Assembly: GCF_900102925.1 (NCBI RefSeq)
Contig: NZ_FNKI01000002.1
Coordinates: 1,054,001 to 1,118,000, forward strand
Direction of reading: 5' to 3'
Origin: Flagellimonas zhangzhouensis
GTDB lineage: Bacteria > Bacteroidota > Bacteroidia > Flavobacteriales > Flavobacteriaceae
Length of the DNA stretch: 64,000 nucleotides
In this document: in pieces, positions 52,875 to 61,309 of the stretch
How positions within the stretch are numbered: position 1 is the stretch's first letter
How the letters are laid out: each line of letters starts with the position of its first letter
Position numbers and translations under genes: made by a program
The notes under the pieces: generated by a model
What the model saw: only the letters and a program-made list of their open reading frames with translations
Told to the model about the DNA's origin: nothing
Databases searched by the model: none

Positions 52875-55790
52875 TTGGACAAAAATTTGTTAAAACAATT
52901 AGACGAACAACTGCAGGGGGAATTATTGTTCGATAATTTGACCAAGGCCATTTATGCCACTGATGCTTCCGTTTATCGCAAACTGCCTGTGGCTGTGGCA
53001 TATCCCAAAGATAATCAAGATTTGAAAACCCTGATTGGGTTTGCCAATTCGAACAAAGTTGGCCTGATTCCAAGAACTGCTGGAACCTCTTTGGCGGGAC
53101 AGTGTGTTGGAGATGGTATTGTGGTGGATGTAAGTAGATATTTTACCCAGATTATTGGACTCGATAAGGATAAAAAGCAAGTCACAGTACAACCTGGAGT
53201 GGTTCGTGATGAGCTCAACCAGTTTTTAAAACCCTTTGGTTTGTTTTTTGGTCCAAATACCTCCACAGCCAACCGTTGTATGATCGGCGGAATGGTGGGA
53301 AACAACTCTTCAGGTACAACCTCCATTCAATATGGGGTAACTCGTGATAAGGTAGTTGCGATGCAATGTATTTTATCTGATGGGAGTGACGCCCAGTTTT
53401 CAGAAATTTCCAAAAAGGAATTTCAGGAAAAGAAAAAGGGTGAGTCTTTAAAAGCCAAAATTTATAGCAAACTCTATGAAGAGCTTTCCAATCCAGATAC
53501 CCAAAATCAAATACATTCCGAATTTCCAAAACCGAGCATCCATAGAAGAAATACGGGCTACGCGGTTGACGAATTGTTGAAAAACAATGTGTTTAGTGAG
53601 GATACCGAGGATTTCAATCTTTGCAAATTATTGTCAGGTAGTGAGGGAACTTTGGCTTTTACAACAGAAATAACTTTGCAATTGGATGATTTGCCACCAA
53701 GCTATGCTGCCATGGTGGCCACACATTATAAAACTTTAGAAGATTGCTTGAGCGATGTCGCTCCCGTAATGCAACATAGCTTGCATTTGTGTGAAATGAT
53801 GGACAAAGTAATTTTGGATTGTACCAAAAACAACCGTGCCCAATTGGCTAATCGCTTTTTTGTAGAAGGTGATCCCGCTGGGATTTTAATGTTGGAGTTG
53901 AAAGCAGATTCTGAGGAAGATTTGGAGAAACAATTGACTTCACTTTTAAAAACCATTGAAAAATCAGGCTTGAGCTATGCCAATCCTATATTGTATGGGG
54001 ATGACATCAATAAAGCTATTGAGCTACGCAAAGCGGGATTAGGATTGCTTGGAAATATGGTTGGGGACCGCAAAGCGGTTGCCTGTATTGAGGATACTGC
54101 CGTGGCTTTGGAAGACTTGAAAGACTTTATCATGGAGTTTTCCAAAATTATGGAGAGCTATAACCAAGATGCAGTGTATTATGCACATGCTGGGGCTGGA
54201 GAACTACATTTGCGTCCCATCCTTAACTTAAAAAAATCAGAGGATGTGGTGCTGTTCCGCTCCATAACCACTGATGTGGCGAAGTTGACCAAGAAATACC
54301 ATGGAAGTTTTAGTGGAGAGCACGGTGATGGCATTGTGCGAGCCGAATTTATCCCTTTGATGATCGGGAAAGCCAATTACGAATTGTTGAAACGCGTTAA
54401 AACCCTTTTCGACCCGAATGGCATTTTTAATCCAGGGAAAATTGTGGATGCGTACCCCATGGATGAATCGCTTCGTTATGAAATTGACCGAGAAGAGCCC
54501 GAGGTGAAAACTTTTATGGACTTTACGGACAGTGAGGGTATCTTAAAAGCGGCTGAAAAATGTAATGGAAGTGGCGATTGTAGAAAAAGCCACGAAATGA
54601 AAGGGGGCATGTGCCCCAGCTATCAAGCCACCAAAGACGAAAAGGACACTACAAGGGGTAGGGCCAATGCATTGCGTGAATTTTTGACCAATTCAGAAAA
54701 AACCAATCGTTTTGACCATGAAGAATTGAAATCGGCTTTTGATTTATGTTTGAGTTGTAAAGCCTGTGCAAGTGAGTGCCCAAGTAATGTGGATGTATCT
54801 ACCTTGAAGGCTGAATTTTTATACAATTATCAGGAAGCCAACGGATATAGTCTGCGTAGTAAACTTTTTGCTCACAATACACAATTGAATGCTTTGGGCA
54901 GTAAAATGTCTGGATTGACCAATGCTGTTTATGATTCAGGTGTATTGGGCGGACTTTTAAAGAAAGCTTCAGGAGTTGCTCCAGAGCGTAGTTTGCCGAA
55001 AGTGTACAAATTTAATTTTGATGCCCATCTGGAAGAAAACAAGGTAAAGCACACCGATATTTCAAAACCAAGGGTGGTGCTTTATATTGATGAGTTTGTA
55101 CGGTATTTGGATATTGAAGTAGGGAAAGATGCCATCGAATTGCTTTGCAAATTGGGGTATGAAGTGGAATTGTTTTATGCAGAAAGCGGGCGAACCTATT
55201 TATCCAAAGGATTTTTAAAGCAAGCCAAAAAGCTTGTTGCCGAAAATATGGAAAGCCTTAAACCCTATTTGGATGAAAAAGTTCCGATTGTTGGTTTGGA
55301 ACCATCAGCTATTTTATCGTTTAGGGATGAATACCAGAGACTGCATGATGATAAACCCCAATTGGAAAAACTGGCAACCCAATCTTTCTTATTGGAAGAG
55401 TTTTTGGCCGCACAGATAGCCGAGGGACATATTACCGCAGATAAATTCACGGAGGAGGAACGCACGGTAAAAATCCATAACCATTGTCATCAAAAAGCAT
55501 TGAGCAACCAAAAAGTAACCTTTGATGTGTTGAATTTGCCCAAAAACTACAAAGTCACCATTATTGCGTCAGGTTGTTGTGGTATGGCGGGTTCGTTTGG
55601 ATATGAAAAAGAACACTACGAAACCAGTATGAAAGTCGGTGGGCTAAAATTGTTTCCTGCGGTAGAAAAAAGTCCAGAGGACACTTTAATAGCGGCTAAT
55701 GGAACCAGTTGTAGGCATCAAATTAAAGATGGGACGAAAAGGGAGGCCCAGCACCCTGTTTCAATTTTGAGACAGGCCTTGGTCATCTAA
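52875..55790 (+). CDS. Fused FAD-binding oxidase / Fe-S (CCG-domain) oxidoreductase
   Basis: 971 aa. N-terminal PCMH-type FAD domain (IPRTAGTSLAGQCVGDG, GGMVGNNSSGTTS) and VAO C-terminal domain to about residue 530, including SGEHGDGIVRAEF. Then two 4Fe-4S centres (CNGSGDC...MCP and CLSCKACASECP) and CCG repeats with HNHCHQKAL and ASGCCGMAGSFGYEK. It resembles D-lactate or 2-hydroxyglutarate dehydrogenases of the GlcD/GlpC type fused in one chain. The start is TTG at 52875; no ATG lies near it. The end overlaps the convergent phosphoesterase gene by 30 bp. Confidence 0.92.
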   Translation: MDKNLLKQLDEQLQGELLFDNLTKAIYATDASVYRKLPVAVAYPKDNQDLKTLIGFANSNKVGLIPRTAGTSLAGQCVGDGIVVDVSRYFTQIIGLDKDKKQVTVQPGVVRDELNQFLKPFGLFFGPNTSTANRCMIGGMVGNNSSGTTSIQYGVTRDKVVAMQCILSDGSDAQFSEISKKEFQEKKKGESLKAKIYSKLYEELSNPDTQNQIHSEFPKPSIHRRNTGYAVDELLKNNVFSEDTEDFNLCKLLSGSEGTLAFTTEITLQLDDLPPSYAAMVATHYKTLEDCLSDVAPVMQHSLHLCEMMDKVILDCTKNNRAQLANRFFVEGDPAGILMLELKADSEEDLEKQLTSLLKTIEKSGLSYANPILYGDDINKAIELRKAGLGLLGNMVGDRKAVACIEDTAVALEDLKDFIMEFSKIMESYNQDAVYYAHAGAGELHLRPILNLKKSEDVVLFRSITTDVAKLTKKYHGSFSGEHGDGIVRAEFIPLMIGKANYELLKRVKTLFDPNGIFNPGKIVDAYPMDESLRYEIDREEPEVKTFMDFTDSEGILKAAEKCNGSGDCRKSHEMKGGMCPSYQATKDEKDTTRGRANALREFLTNSEKTNRFDHEELKSAFDLCLSCKACASECPSNVDVSTLKAEFLYNYQEANGYSLRSKLFAHNTQLNALGSKMSGLTNAVYDSGVLGGLLKKASGVAPERSLPKVYKFNFDAHLEENKVKHTDISKPRVVLYIDEFVRYLDIEVGKDAIELLCKLGYEVELFYAESGRTYLSKGFLKQAKKLVAENMESLKPYLDEKVPIVGLEPSAILSFRDEYQRLHDDKPQLEKLATQSFLLEEFLAAQIAEGHITADKFTEEERTVKIHNHCHQKALSNQKVTFDVLNLPKNYKVTIIASGCCGMAGSFGYEKEHYETSMKVGGLKLFPAVEKSPEDTLIAANGTSCRHQIKDGTKREAQHPVSILRQALVI

Positions 55791-56732
55791 ATCTTGATCA
55801 ATTTCCTCTTCGGTGCTTTCTAAAGAATCATAACTGATGTCTTCCATGTGCACTTCTTTGTCGGTAATGGAAGCAATCAGGTCGTTCATGTCCATTTCCT
55901 TTAAATCCTCATCCACAAAAAATGGAGTAAGTCTATCATGGTTGTAGTGGTAGATTTTCCAACGCTTAAAGGAATATTCCAAAGCGGTCAGGTTTTCTAC
56001 CCAATCCCCTGAATTTAAGTAGGTGGTACTCCCATTTTTGTTTTCGTAGATTTCTTTTTTGGGTTGATGGATGTGTCCGCAGATTACATAATCGTATTCA
56101 TTTTGAATGGCAAGTTCGGCAGCCGTCTTTTCAAAATTGTTGATATACTTAACCGCACTTTTTACGCTGTTTTTAATGCGTTTGGACAAGGAATATTTTT
56201 CGCGTCCCATCTTCACCAAACACCAGTTGATGATACTATTGATGAAAATTAGCAAGTCATAACCATAACCACCCAATTTGGCCAGCCATTTCGCATTTTG
56301 GATGGAAACATCAAATACATCACCATGAAAAATCCACGCCTTTTTACCATCAAGATTTAGGACCAATTTGTCCATAATCTTAAAATTACCCATTGAAGTA
56401 TTACTGAACTTACGGAGCATTTCGTCATGATTTCCAGTGATATAGTAAACTTCTACGCCTTTGGAGGCCATGCCAATAATTTTCTTGAGCACCTTAAGGT
56501 GGGATGCAGGAAAGTACCTTTTACTGAATTGCCAGATATCAATAATATCTCCGTTGAGAATCAATTTTTTAGGCTGTATGCTATTGAGGTAAGCTATTAA
56601 TTCGTCGGCGTGACATCCGTAGGTTCCGAGGTGAACATCGGAGATCACGGCCAGTTCTATTTTCCTTTTTTTCAATCTAATAGGGTTTAGTGCAAAATAA
56701 AACGGTAGGAATAAACTGAAAATCAAATTCAA
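55761..56732 (-). CDS. LpxH-like metallophosphoesterase (UDP-2,3-diacylglucosamine diphosphatase family)
   Basis: 323 aa calcineurin-fold phosphoesterase. Metal-binding blocks in order: AVISDVHLGTYGCHADE, LNGDIIDIW, TGNHDEML, FHGDVFD and CGHIHQP. It resembles UDP-diacylglucosamine pyrophosphohydrolases of lipid A synthesis. The longer start (56732) adds a hydrophobic stretch of 19 residues; homologues usually begin near KKRKIELAVISD, reached by the TTG at 56675, so the true start is unsure. The stop is inside the previous gene. Confidence 0.9.
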   Translation of the reverse strand: MNLIFSLFLPFYFALNPIRLKKRKIELAVISDVHLGTYGCHADELIAYLNSIQPKKLILNGDIIDIWQFSKRYFPASHLKVLKKIIGMASKGVEVYYITGNHDEMLRKFSNTSMGNFKIMDKLVLNLDGKKAWIFHGDVFDVSIQNAKWLAKLGGYGYDLLIFINSIINWCLVKMGREKYSLSKRIKNSVKSAVKYINNFEKTAAELAIQNEYDYVICGHIHQPKKEIYENKNGSTTYLNSGDWVENLTALEYSFKRWKIYHYNHDRLTPFFVDEDLKEMDMNDLIASITDKEVHMEDISYDSLESTEEEIDQDLDDQGLSQN

Positions 56733-56837
56733 ATCATTAATTCATGACATAATTGTTAAAAAATCATCACCGTGAGCGTCAATATGTTACAATAGTATTA
56801 AGTGGTGGCAGGGTTTTAGAATTAGAATTATAACTTC

Positions 56838-56845
56838 TACCTTTG
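56838..56845 (+). promoter_or_regulatory. Candidate -7 box for aroC
   Basis: TACCTTTG, 23 bp before the aroC ATG; matches TAnnTTTG. No clear -33 TTG. Confidence 0.35.
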
Positions 56846-56868
56846 GCGGAAACCAATTTTTATACCGA

Positions 56869-57933
56869 ATGGCTGGAAATTCTTTTGGACAACTTTTTAG
56901 GCTCACCACCTTTGGTGAATCGCACGGAAGAGCCCTTGGTGGCGTGATTGACGGTTGTCCTGCAGGCATACCTTTGGATGAAGAAATGATTCAAAATGAA
57001 CTGGACCGAAGAAAACCTGGGCAATCGGCGATAGTTACCCAACGAAAAGAACCAGATACGGTAGAAATCTACTCAGGCGTATTTGAGGGAAAGACCACGG
57101 GAACACCAATCGGTTTTGCCATACACAACACCAATCAAAAATCACACGACTATTCCCATATCAAAGATTCGTACCGTCCGTCGCATGCCGATTATGTGTA
57201 TGATCAGAAATACGGTTTTCGTGATTATCGTGGAGGGGGAAGAAGCTCTGCCCGTGAAACAGCTAGCAGAGTAGTGGCAGGAGCTATTGCCAAACAATTT
57301 TTGAGCGAGATAAAAATCAATGCCTTTGTTTCCCAAGTAGGTGAACTTAAAATGGAGACGCCCTACCAAAAATTGGATTTTGCCAATATTGAATCCAATC
57401 CCGTTCGTTGTCCAGATACCGAAATGGCGCAAAAAATGGAGGAGTATATTAAAGCCATTAAAAAAGAGGGCGATACCATTGGTGGCGTAATCACTTGTGT
57501 TATCCAAAATGTACCTATCGGTCTTGGAGAACCTGTTTTTGATAAACTACATGCCCGTTTGGGGGAAGCCATGTTGTCTATCAACGCCGTAAAAGGGTTT
57601 GAGTACGGAAGTGGTTTTGATGGAGTGGCCATGAAAGGGAGCGAGCATAACGATGCCTACAACACGGATGGTACCACAAAGACAAACAGAAGTGGTGGAA
57701 TTCAAGGCGGAATCAGCAACGGAATGGATATTTATTTTAATGTTGCTTTTAAACCCGTAGCCACTGTGCTTCAAGCATATGACACCATAAATAAGGAGGG
57801 TGAAAAAGTCTCCACACAAGGTAAGGGTAGGCACGATCCCTGTGTGGTTCCAAGAGCGGTGCCCATCGTTGAGGCTATGGCAGCATTGGTGTTGGCCGAT
57901 TATGCCCTTTTGGCTCGCACCAATAAAATCTAG
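56869..57933 (+). CDS. aroC: Chorismate synthase
   Basis: 354 aa FMN-dependent enzyme that converts EPSP to chorismate. The family signatures [47 protein letters not shown] and [18 protein letters not shown] are all present. The length is complete. Single gene with an upstream -7 box; the symporter gene follows 57 bp downstream, possibly in the same transcript. Confidence 0.97.
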   Translation: MAGNSFGQLFRLTTFGESHGRALGGVIDGCPAGIPLDEEMIQNELDRRKPGQSAIVTQRKEPDTVEIYSGVFEGKTTGTPIGFAIHNTNQKSHDYSHIKDSYRPSHADYVYDQKYGFRDYRGGGRSSARETASRVVAGAIAKQFLSEIKINAFVSQVGELKMETPYQKLDFANIESNPVRCPDTEMAQKMEEYIKAIKKEGDTIGGVITCVIQNVPIGLGEPVFDKLHARLGEAMLSINAVKGFEYGSGFDGVAMKGSEHNDAYNTDGTTKTNRSGGIQGGISNGMDIYFNVAFKPVATVLQAYDTINKEGEKVSTQGKGRHDPCVVPRAVPIVEAMAALVLADYALLARTNKI

Positions 57934-57990
57934 GCTTTCGGCTAGGTCATTTCCTTTCTATAAAGTATCTTACCAGCTTAAATTTATTTT

Positions 57991-59316
57991 ATGAAAAAAT
58001 TGGAATTGCACTGGCAAATTCTGATTGGAATGCTGTTGGGTATTCTTTTCGGATTTGGCATGACCCAGATATCTTGGGGTGGAGAATTTGTATCGGATTG
58101 GATTCAACCTTTAGGAACCATCTTTGTAAAACTTCTTAAACTTATTGCCATTCCTTTGATTGTGGCGTCTTTGGTAAAAGGTATCTCAGACCTAAAAGAC
58201 ATTTCTAAATTCCGAAACATTGGGGTTAGAACCATTGCCACTTATATTGTTACTACTGTTGTTGCCATTACCATTGGTTTGGTATTGGTCAACGTAATGC
58301 AACCTGGCAACGGAATTTCTGAGGATACGGTAGCTAAACTTACCGAAACTTACGCTGGGGATTCTGGGGTAACTTCCAAAATTGAAGAAGCGACCCGCCA
58401 AAAAGATAGTGGTCCTTTGCAGTTCTTGGTCGATATGGTACCTGATAACGCCATGGCCGCCATGACCGATAACGGATTGATGCTTCAAGTAATTTTCTTC
58501 ACCGTTTTCTTGGGGATTTCCATGTTGTTGATAGGTGAGGAAAAAGCAAAACCCCTCAAAGATTTCTTTGATGCCTTGAATGATGTGGTTCTAAAAATGG
58601 TTGACCTGATCATGTTGTCAGCTCCTTATGCCGTTTTTGCCCTGTTGGCAGGAGTAGTGGTTTCTTCTAGTGATCCAGATTTATTATTGGCCTTGTTGAA
58701 ATATGCTGGAGTTGTGGTGTTGGGATTGGCGCTAATGATTGTTTTCTATTGCATAATAGTGGCAGTTGTTACCAAAAAGAATCCACTTTGGTTTTTAACG
58801 CAAATTAGCCCTGCCCAATTGTTGGCTTTTTCAACAAGTTCCAGTGCAGCAACTTTACCAGTTACTATGGAAAGGGTAGAGGAGCATATTGGTGTGGATA
58901 AGGAAGTATCCAGTTTTGTACTACCTGTTGGAGCTACCATTAATATGGATGGAACCAGTTTGTATCAAGGTGTTGCTGCTGTTTTTATTGCACAGGCATT
59001 AGGATTCGACCTTACTTTTGGAAACCAATTGACCATTGTTTTAACCGCTCTTTTAGCCTCTATCGGTTCTGCTGCGGTTCCTGGTGCAGGGATGGTAATG
59101 TTGGTGATTGTTTTGGAATCCATAGGGTTCCCTGCTGATAAATTGGCCATTGGTCTCGCATTGATTTTTGCTGTGGATAGACCTTTGGATATGTGCCGTA
59201 CCGTTGTGAACGTAACTGGTGATGCAACAGTATCCATGTTGGTTGCCAAGTCAGTTGACAAATTGGGTGAACCCCATGTTGAAAATTGGGACGACCATTA
59301 TGACGAAGTAAAATAG
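57991..59316 (+). CDS. Dicarboxylate/amino acid:cation symporter (DAACS family)
   Basis: 441 aa with about eight transmembrane helices and two hairpin loops. The family motifs AFSTSSSAATLP, PVGATINMDGTSLYQ and DRPLDMCRTVVNVTGDA lie in the transport core. It brings in glutamate, aspartate or C4-dicarboxylates with Na+ or H+. Followed by a strong bidirectional terminator. Confidence 0.93.
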   Translation: MKKLELHWQILIGMLLGILFGFGMTQISWGGEFVSDWIQPLGTIFVKLLKLIAIPLIVASLVKGISDLKDISKFRNIGVRTIATYIVTTVVAITIGLVLVNVMQPGNGISEDTVAKLTETYAGDSGVTSKIEEATRQKDSGPLQFLVDMVPDNAMAAMTDNGLMLQVIFFTVFLGISMLLIGEEKAKPLKDFFDALNDVVLKMVDLIMLSAPYAVFALLAGVVVSSSDPDLLLALLKYAGVVVLGLALMIVFYCIIVAVVTKKNPLWFLTQISPAQLLAFSTSSSAATLPVTMERVEEHIGVDKEVSSFVLPVGATINMDGTSLYQGVAAVFIAQALGFDLTFGNQLTIVLTALLASIGSAAVPGAGMVMLVIVLESIGFPADKLAIGLALIFAVDRPLDMCRTVVNVTGDATVSMLVAKSVDKLGEPHVENWDDHYDEVK

Positions 59317-59336
59317 ATTTAACGTTTAGAAATATA

Positions 59337-59364
59337 AAAAGGCCTCCAATTTGGAGGCCTTTTC
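59337..59364. terminator. Bidirectional intrinsic terminator after the symporter gene
   Basis: AAAAGGCCTCCAA and TTGGAGGCCTTTT are complementary with a minimal A/T loop; T-rich on the + side and T-rich on the - side. It serves the symporter and the convergent DCC gene. Confidence 0.9.
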
Positions 59365-59385
59365 TTTTTGATTTAGAGTTTATAA

Positions 59386-59790
59386 TTAACCCAAAAACTT
59401 AGCTTTTAATTCAGGGGTAGGGATCATGCAGGATTCTTCCTTGCCAAACCATTTGTAACGGTTTTTGGCCACGAAATCATAAATGGCGTTTCGGATAGAG
59501 GTGGGGATCCAAGTGAAAATAGTGGTCAATTTCCAGAAGCCACCGAGTTCTTTTGCGATTTCCAATGCCGCATCCGATTTGGTGTAATAGGCAACCCCAG
59601 GCTCGATAAGGATGATGGAATCCACTTTTGAGGTGTCAATATGGCGCTGGCTGACCAATTCTTGTCCAACTTCGCTTTGTAAGGCCGCATAACGGAAAAC
59701 ATCTTTGGAATCGCGTTTGATCACAAATTGTACCGAGCTGTTGCAAAGATTGCACACCCCATCGAACAAGATTATCTTTTTATTTTCCAT
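59386..59790 (-). CDS. DCC-family thiol-disulfide oxidoreductase (DUF393)
   Basis: 134 aa. The family is named for the DxxCxxC motif: D10-G-V-C13-N-L-C16 (FDGVCNLCN). The rest matches the family with YAALQSEVG. A thioredoxin-like redox activity is predicted; partner unknown. It lies upstream of a repeat block and converges with the symporter. Confidence 0.9.
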   Translation of the reverse strand: MENKKIILFDGVCNLCNSSVQFVIKRDSKDVFRYAALQSEVGQELVSQRHIDTSKVDSIILIEPGVAYYTKSDAALEIAKELGGFWKLTTIFTWIPTSIRNAIYDFVAKNRYKWFGKEESCMIPTPELKAKFLG

Positions 59791-59798
59791 AGTCTATT

Positions 59799-60015
59799 AT
59801 TCCTGCCAAGACAGGAATCCAAATTTCTTTACCACAAAGATACGTAGCTTTATAATCAAAGGCTAATGGGCTGAAAAGCCTGCCTGCCGTAGATGGGAAT
59901 GGCGCAAATAAACACGAACGAAGGAGAATGTCATTTCGAACCGAGCTCTGCGAGTGTAAGAAATCTCTTTTTTGGATTGCTCAATCGTCGCTACGCTTCT
60001 CATATCGAAATGACT
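59799..60015. repeat. Composite intergenic repeat, block 1 (parts b, c, a)
   Basis: Part b: palindrome ATTCCTG-n6-CAGGAAT (59799-59818). Part c: 29-bp sequence at 59846-59874, identical to 61011-61039. Part a: 59929-60015, bounded by TGTCATTTCGAA and the near-complementary TCGAAATGACT, with an internal CGAGTGTAAGAAATCT. It lies between the DCC gene and the DUF2268 gene. Similar REP-like palindromic elements occur in flavobacterial intergenic DNA; I report the pattern as seen. Confidence 0.8.
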
Positions 60016-60054
60016 GTGGTTCTACAATGCCATACTTTCTTGTTGAGACATTAA

Positions 60055-60798
60055 TTAATATCCAGCCAATTGATAAATTTCATCAGGATTAAGTTTGCTG
60101 AGTTCCAGAACGTCTTTACCAGATTTGGCCATTGCTTTTCGAATGATATAATTTCCAGTACGATATCCGACCGCCAACCTGCCATCGGGGTGCTGAAACA
60201 TCCAATCCTGGTAGTTGGCATTTATGGGCAAAGCTCGAATCTCCTTTACCCATTCCTCCGCGATGGTTGCCTCTGGTGGTGTATCGGCTTCCATAGATTC
60301 TCCAGTATATTCTTCGGAGAAAACAACCGCAAGACCTTCATTAATGGCCGCAATGGAGATTCCTGGGCCGAATTTATTGTCTTGAATGGCCCAACCACGG
60401 GATAAATGGTGGAATTCATGATAAATAGTATGCTTGAGTGCCGTTTTGGTCGCCATGGTCACTCCACCAGGAAAATTCTCTGAGATTTGAATGAAAACCA
60501 CTGGTGGCGAATTGGTTTCTGTGCGCCCAGTAACGCCCCCGACTACGTCAAGGTCCCAATCCACAATTTCCAAGGATACTTTTATGCTATCTGGTAGGGT
60601 GGGGATAAGGGTTCTGATTTCTTGTTCGGATTCCAGAACCAGTTGAGTAATGAGCTCTTTTTGATCTGGGGTAAATTTTCCGTCTTCTTCGGTAAAGGTG
60701 ATGATGGAACTTGTGGGTTCTGAATTGTTTAGCGATTTTTTGCAATTACTGATTAGGTTGAGTGCCAAAAAAAGCACTAGAATTTTGATTGACTTCAT
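60055..60798 (-). CDS. DUF2268-type putative Zn-dependent lipoprotein protease
   Basis: 247 aa. Signal peptide with cysteine LISNC (lipobox-like). The HEXXH zincin motif is intact: HTIYHEFHHLSRGW, with the downstream EGLAVVFSE where the third ligand is expected. It is likely periplasmic or outer-membrane anchored. Flanked on both sides by repeat blocks, so this gene or a precursor may have been inserted into, or spared within, a repeat array. Neighbouring base composition shows nothing odd by eye. Confidence 0.85.
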   Translation of the reverse strand: MKSIKILVLFLALNLISNCKKSLNNSEPTSSIITFTEEDGKFTPDQKELITQLVLESEQEIRTLIPTLPDSIKVSLEIVDWDLDVVGGVTGRTETNSPPVVFIQISENFPGGVTMATKTALKHTIYHEFHHLSRGWAIQDNKFGPGISIAAINEGLAVVFSEEYTGESMEADTPPEATIAEEWVKEIRALPINANYQDWMFQHPDGRLAVGYRTGNYIIRKAMAKSGKDVLELSKLNPDEIYQLAGY

Positions 60799-60878
60799 TG
60801 ATGTTCGTTTTTACTTGTAGACTTGGTAAAAGCAAAAATGTTACATCAAAAAAATAGGAGCATATCAACTTTAGGTAG

Positions 60879-60947
60879 ACCCGAGCTGTGCGGGTGTAAG
60901 AAATCAGGAATTCTCAATCGGAACTTTGTTCCTCATTTCGAAATGAC
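60879..60947. repeat. Composite repeat, part a, degenerate copy
   Basis: Shares CCGAGCTGTGCGGGTGTAAG and TTTCGAAATGAC with the complete copies of part a but has lost the left end. Followed immediately by a part b palindrome. Confidence 0.7.
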
Positions 60948-60964
60948 CGTGGTGCGGTGCTGTC

Positions 60965-61154
60965 ATCCCTGCGCACGCAGGGATCCATTTACATTTTTAA
61001 AAAGACACAAAGCTTTATAATCAAAGGCTAATGGGCTGACGCAAATTATACGAATAAACACGAATAAAGGAGAATGTCATTTTGAACCGAGCTGTGCGAG
61101 TGTGAGAAATCTGGATTTCTCAATCGTCGCTACGCTTCTCATATCTAAATGACT
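60965..61154. repeat. Composite repeat, block 2 (parts b, c, a)
   Basis: Part b: perfect palindrome ATCCCTGCG-CA-CGCAGGGAT (60965-60984). Part c: 61011-61039, the 29-bp sequence identical to 59846-59874. Part a: 61075-61154, with AACCGAGCTGTGCGAGTGTG and TCAATCGTCGCTACGCTTCT. Order and spacing match block 1. Confidence 0.8.
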
Positions 61155-61170
61155 GTGGTGCTTTGCTGTC

Positions 61171-61235
61171 ATTCCTGCGTAGGCAGGAATCCAATTATTT
61201 TTTACAAAGATACGATAGCGTGATATCAAAGCCTA
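61171..61235. repeat. Composite repeat, block 3, partial (parts b and c start)
   Basis: Part b: perfect palindrome ATTCCTGC-GTAG-GCAGGAAT (61171-61190), 206 bp after the part b palindrome of block 2, followed by a diverged part c (ACAAAGATACGATAGCGTG). Confidence 0.65.
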
Positions 61236-61309
61236 GCTTGTTGATGTAGATTGGAAGTGTTATGTTGAACTAGTCAGAGGGCGGTTTGAACAGTGAGATT
61301 ACTTTTAAT

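Larger units (their letters stand above)
60799..61309. other. 511-bp intergenic stretch made largely of repeats
   Basis: No convincing coding frame. Most of it (60879-61235) consists of the three repeat parts described at 59799 and below. The remaining bases hold no recognised element. Confidence 0.75.

Noticed and set aside
59929..61154. Possible IS element or MITE with target duplications
   Set aside because: No transposase frame and no clear target-site duplications; described as composite repeats instead.
59791..61309. Possible CRISPR array because of repeated short sequences
   Set aside because: Repeats are of three different kinds and sizes, spacers are not unique and of equal length, and no cas gene is present.
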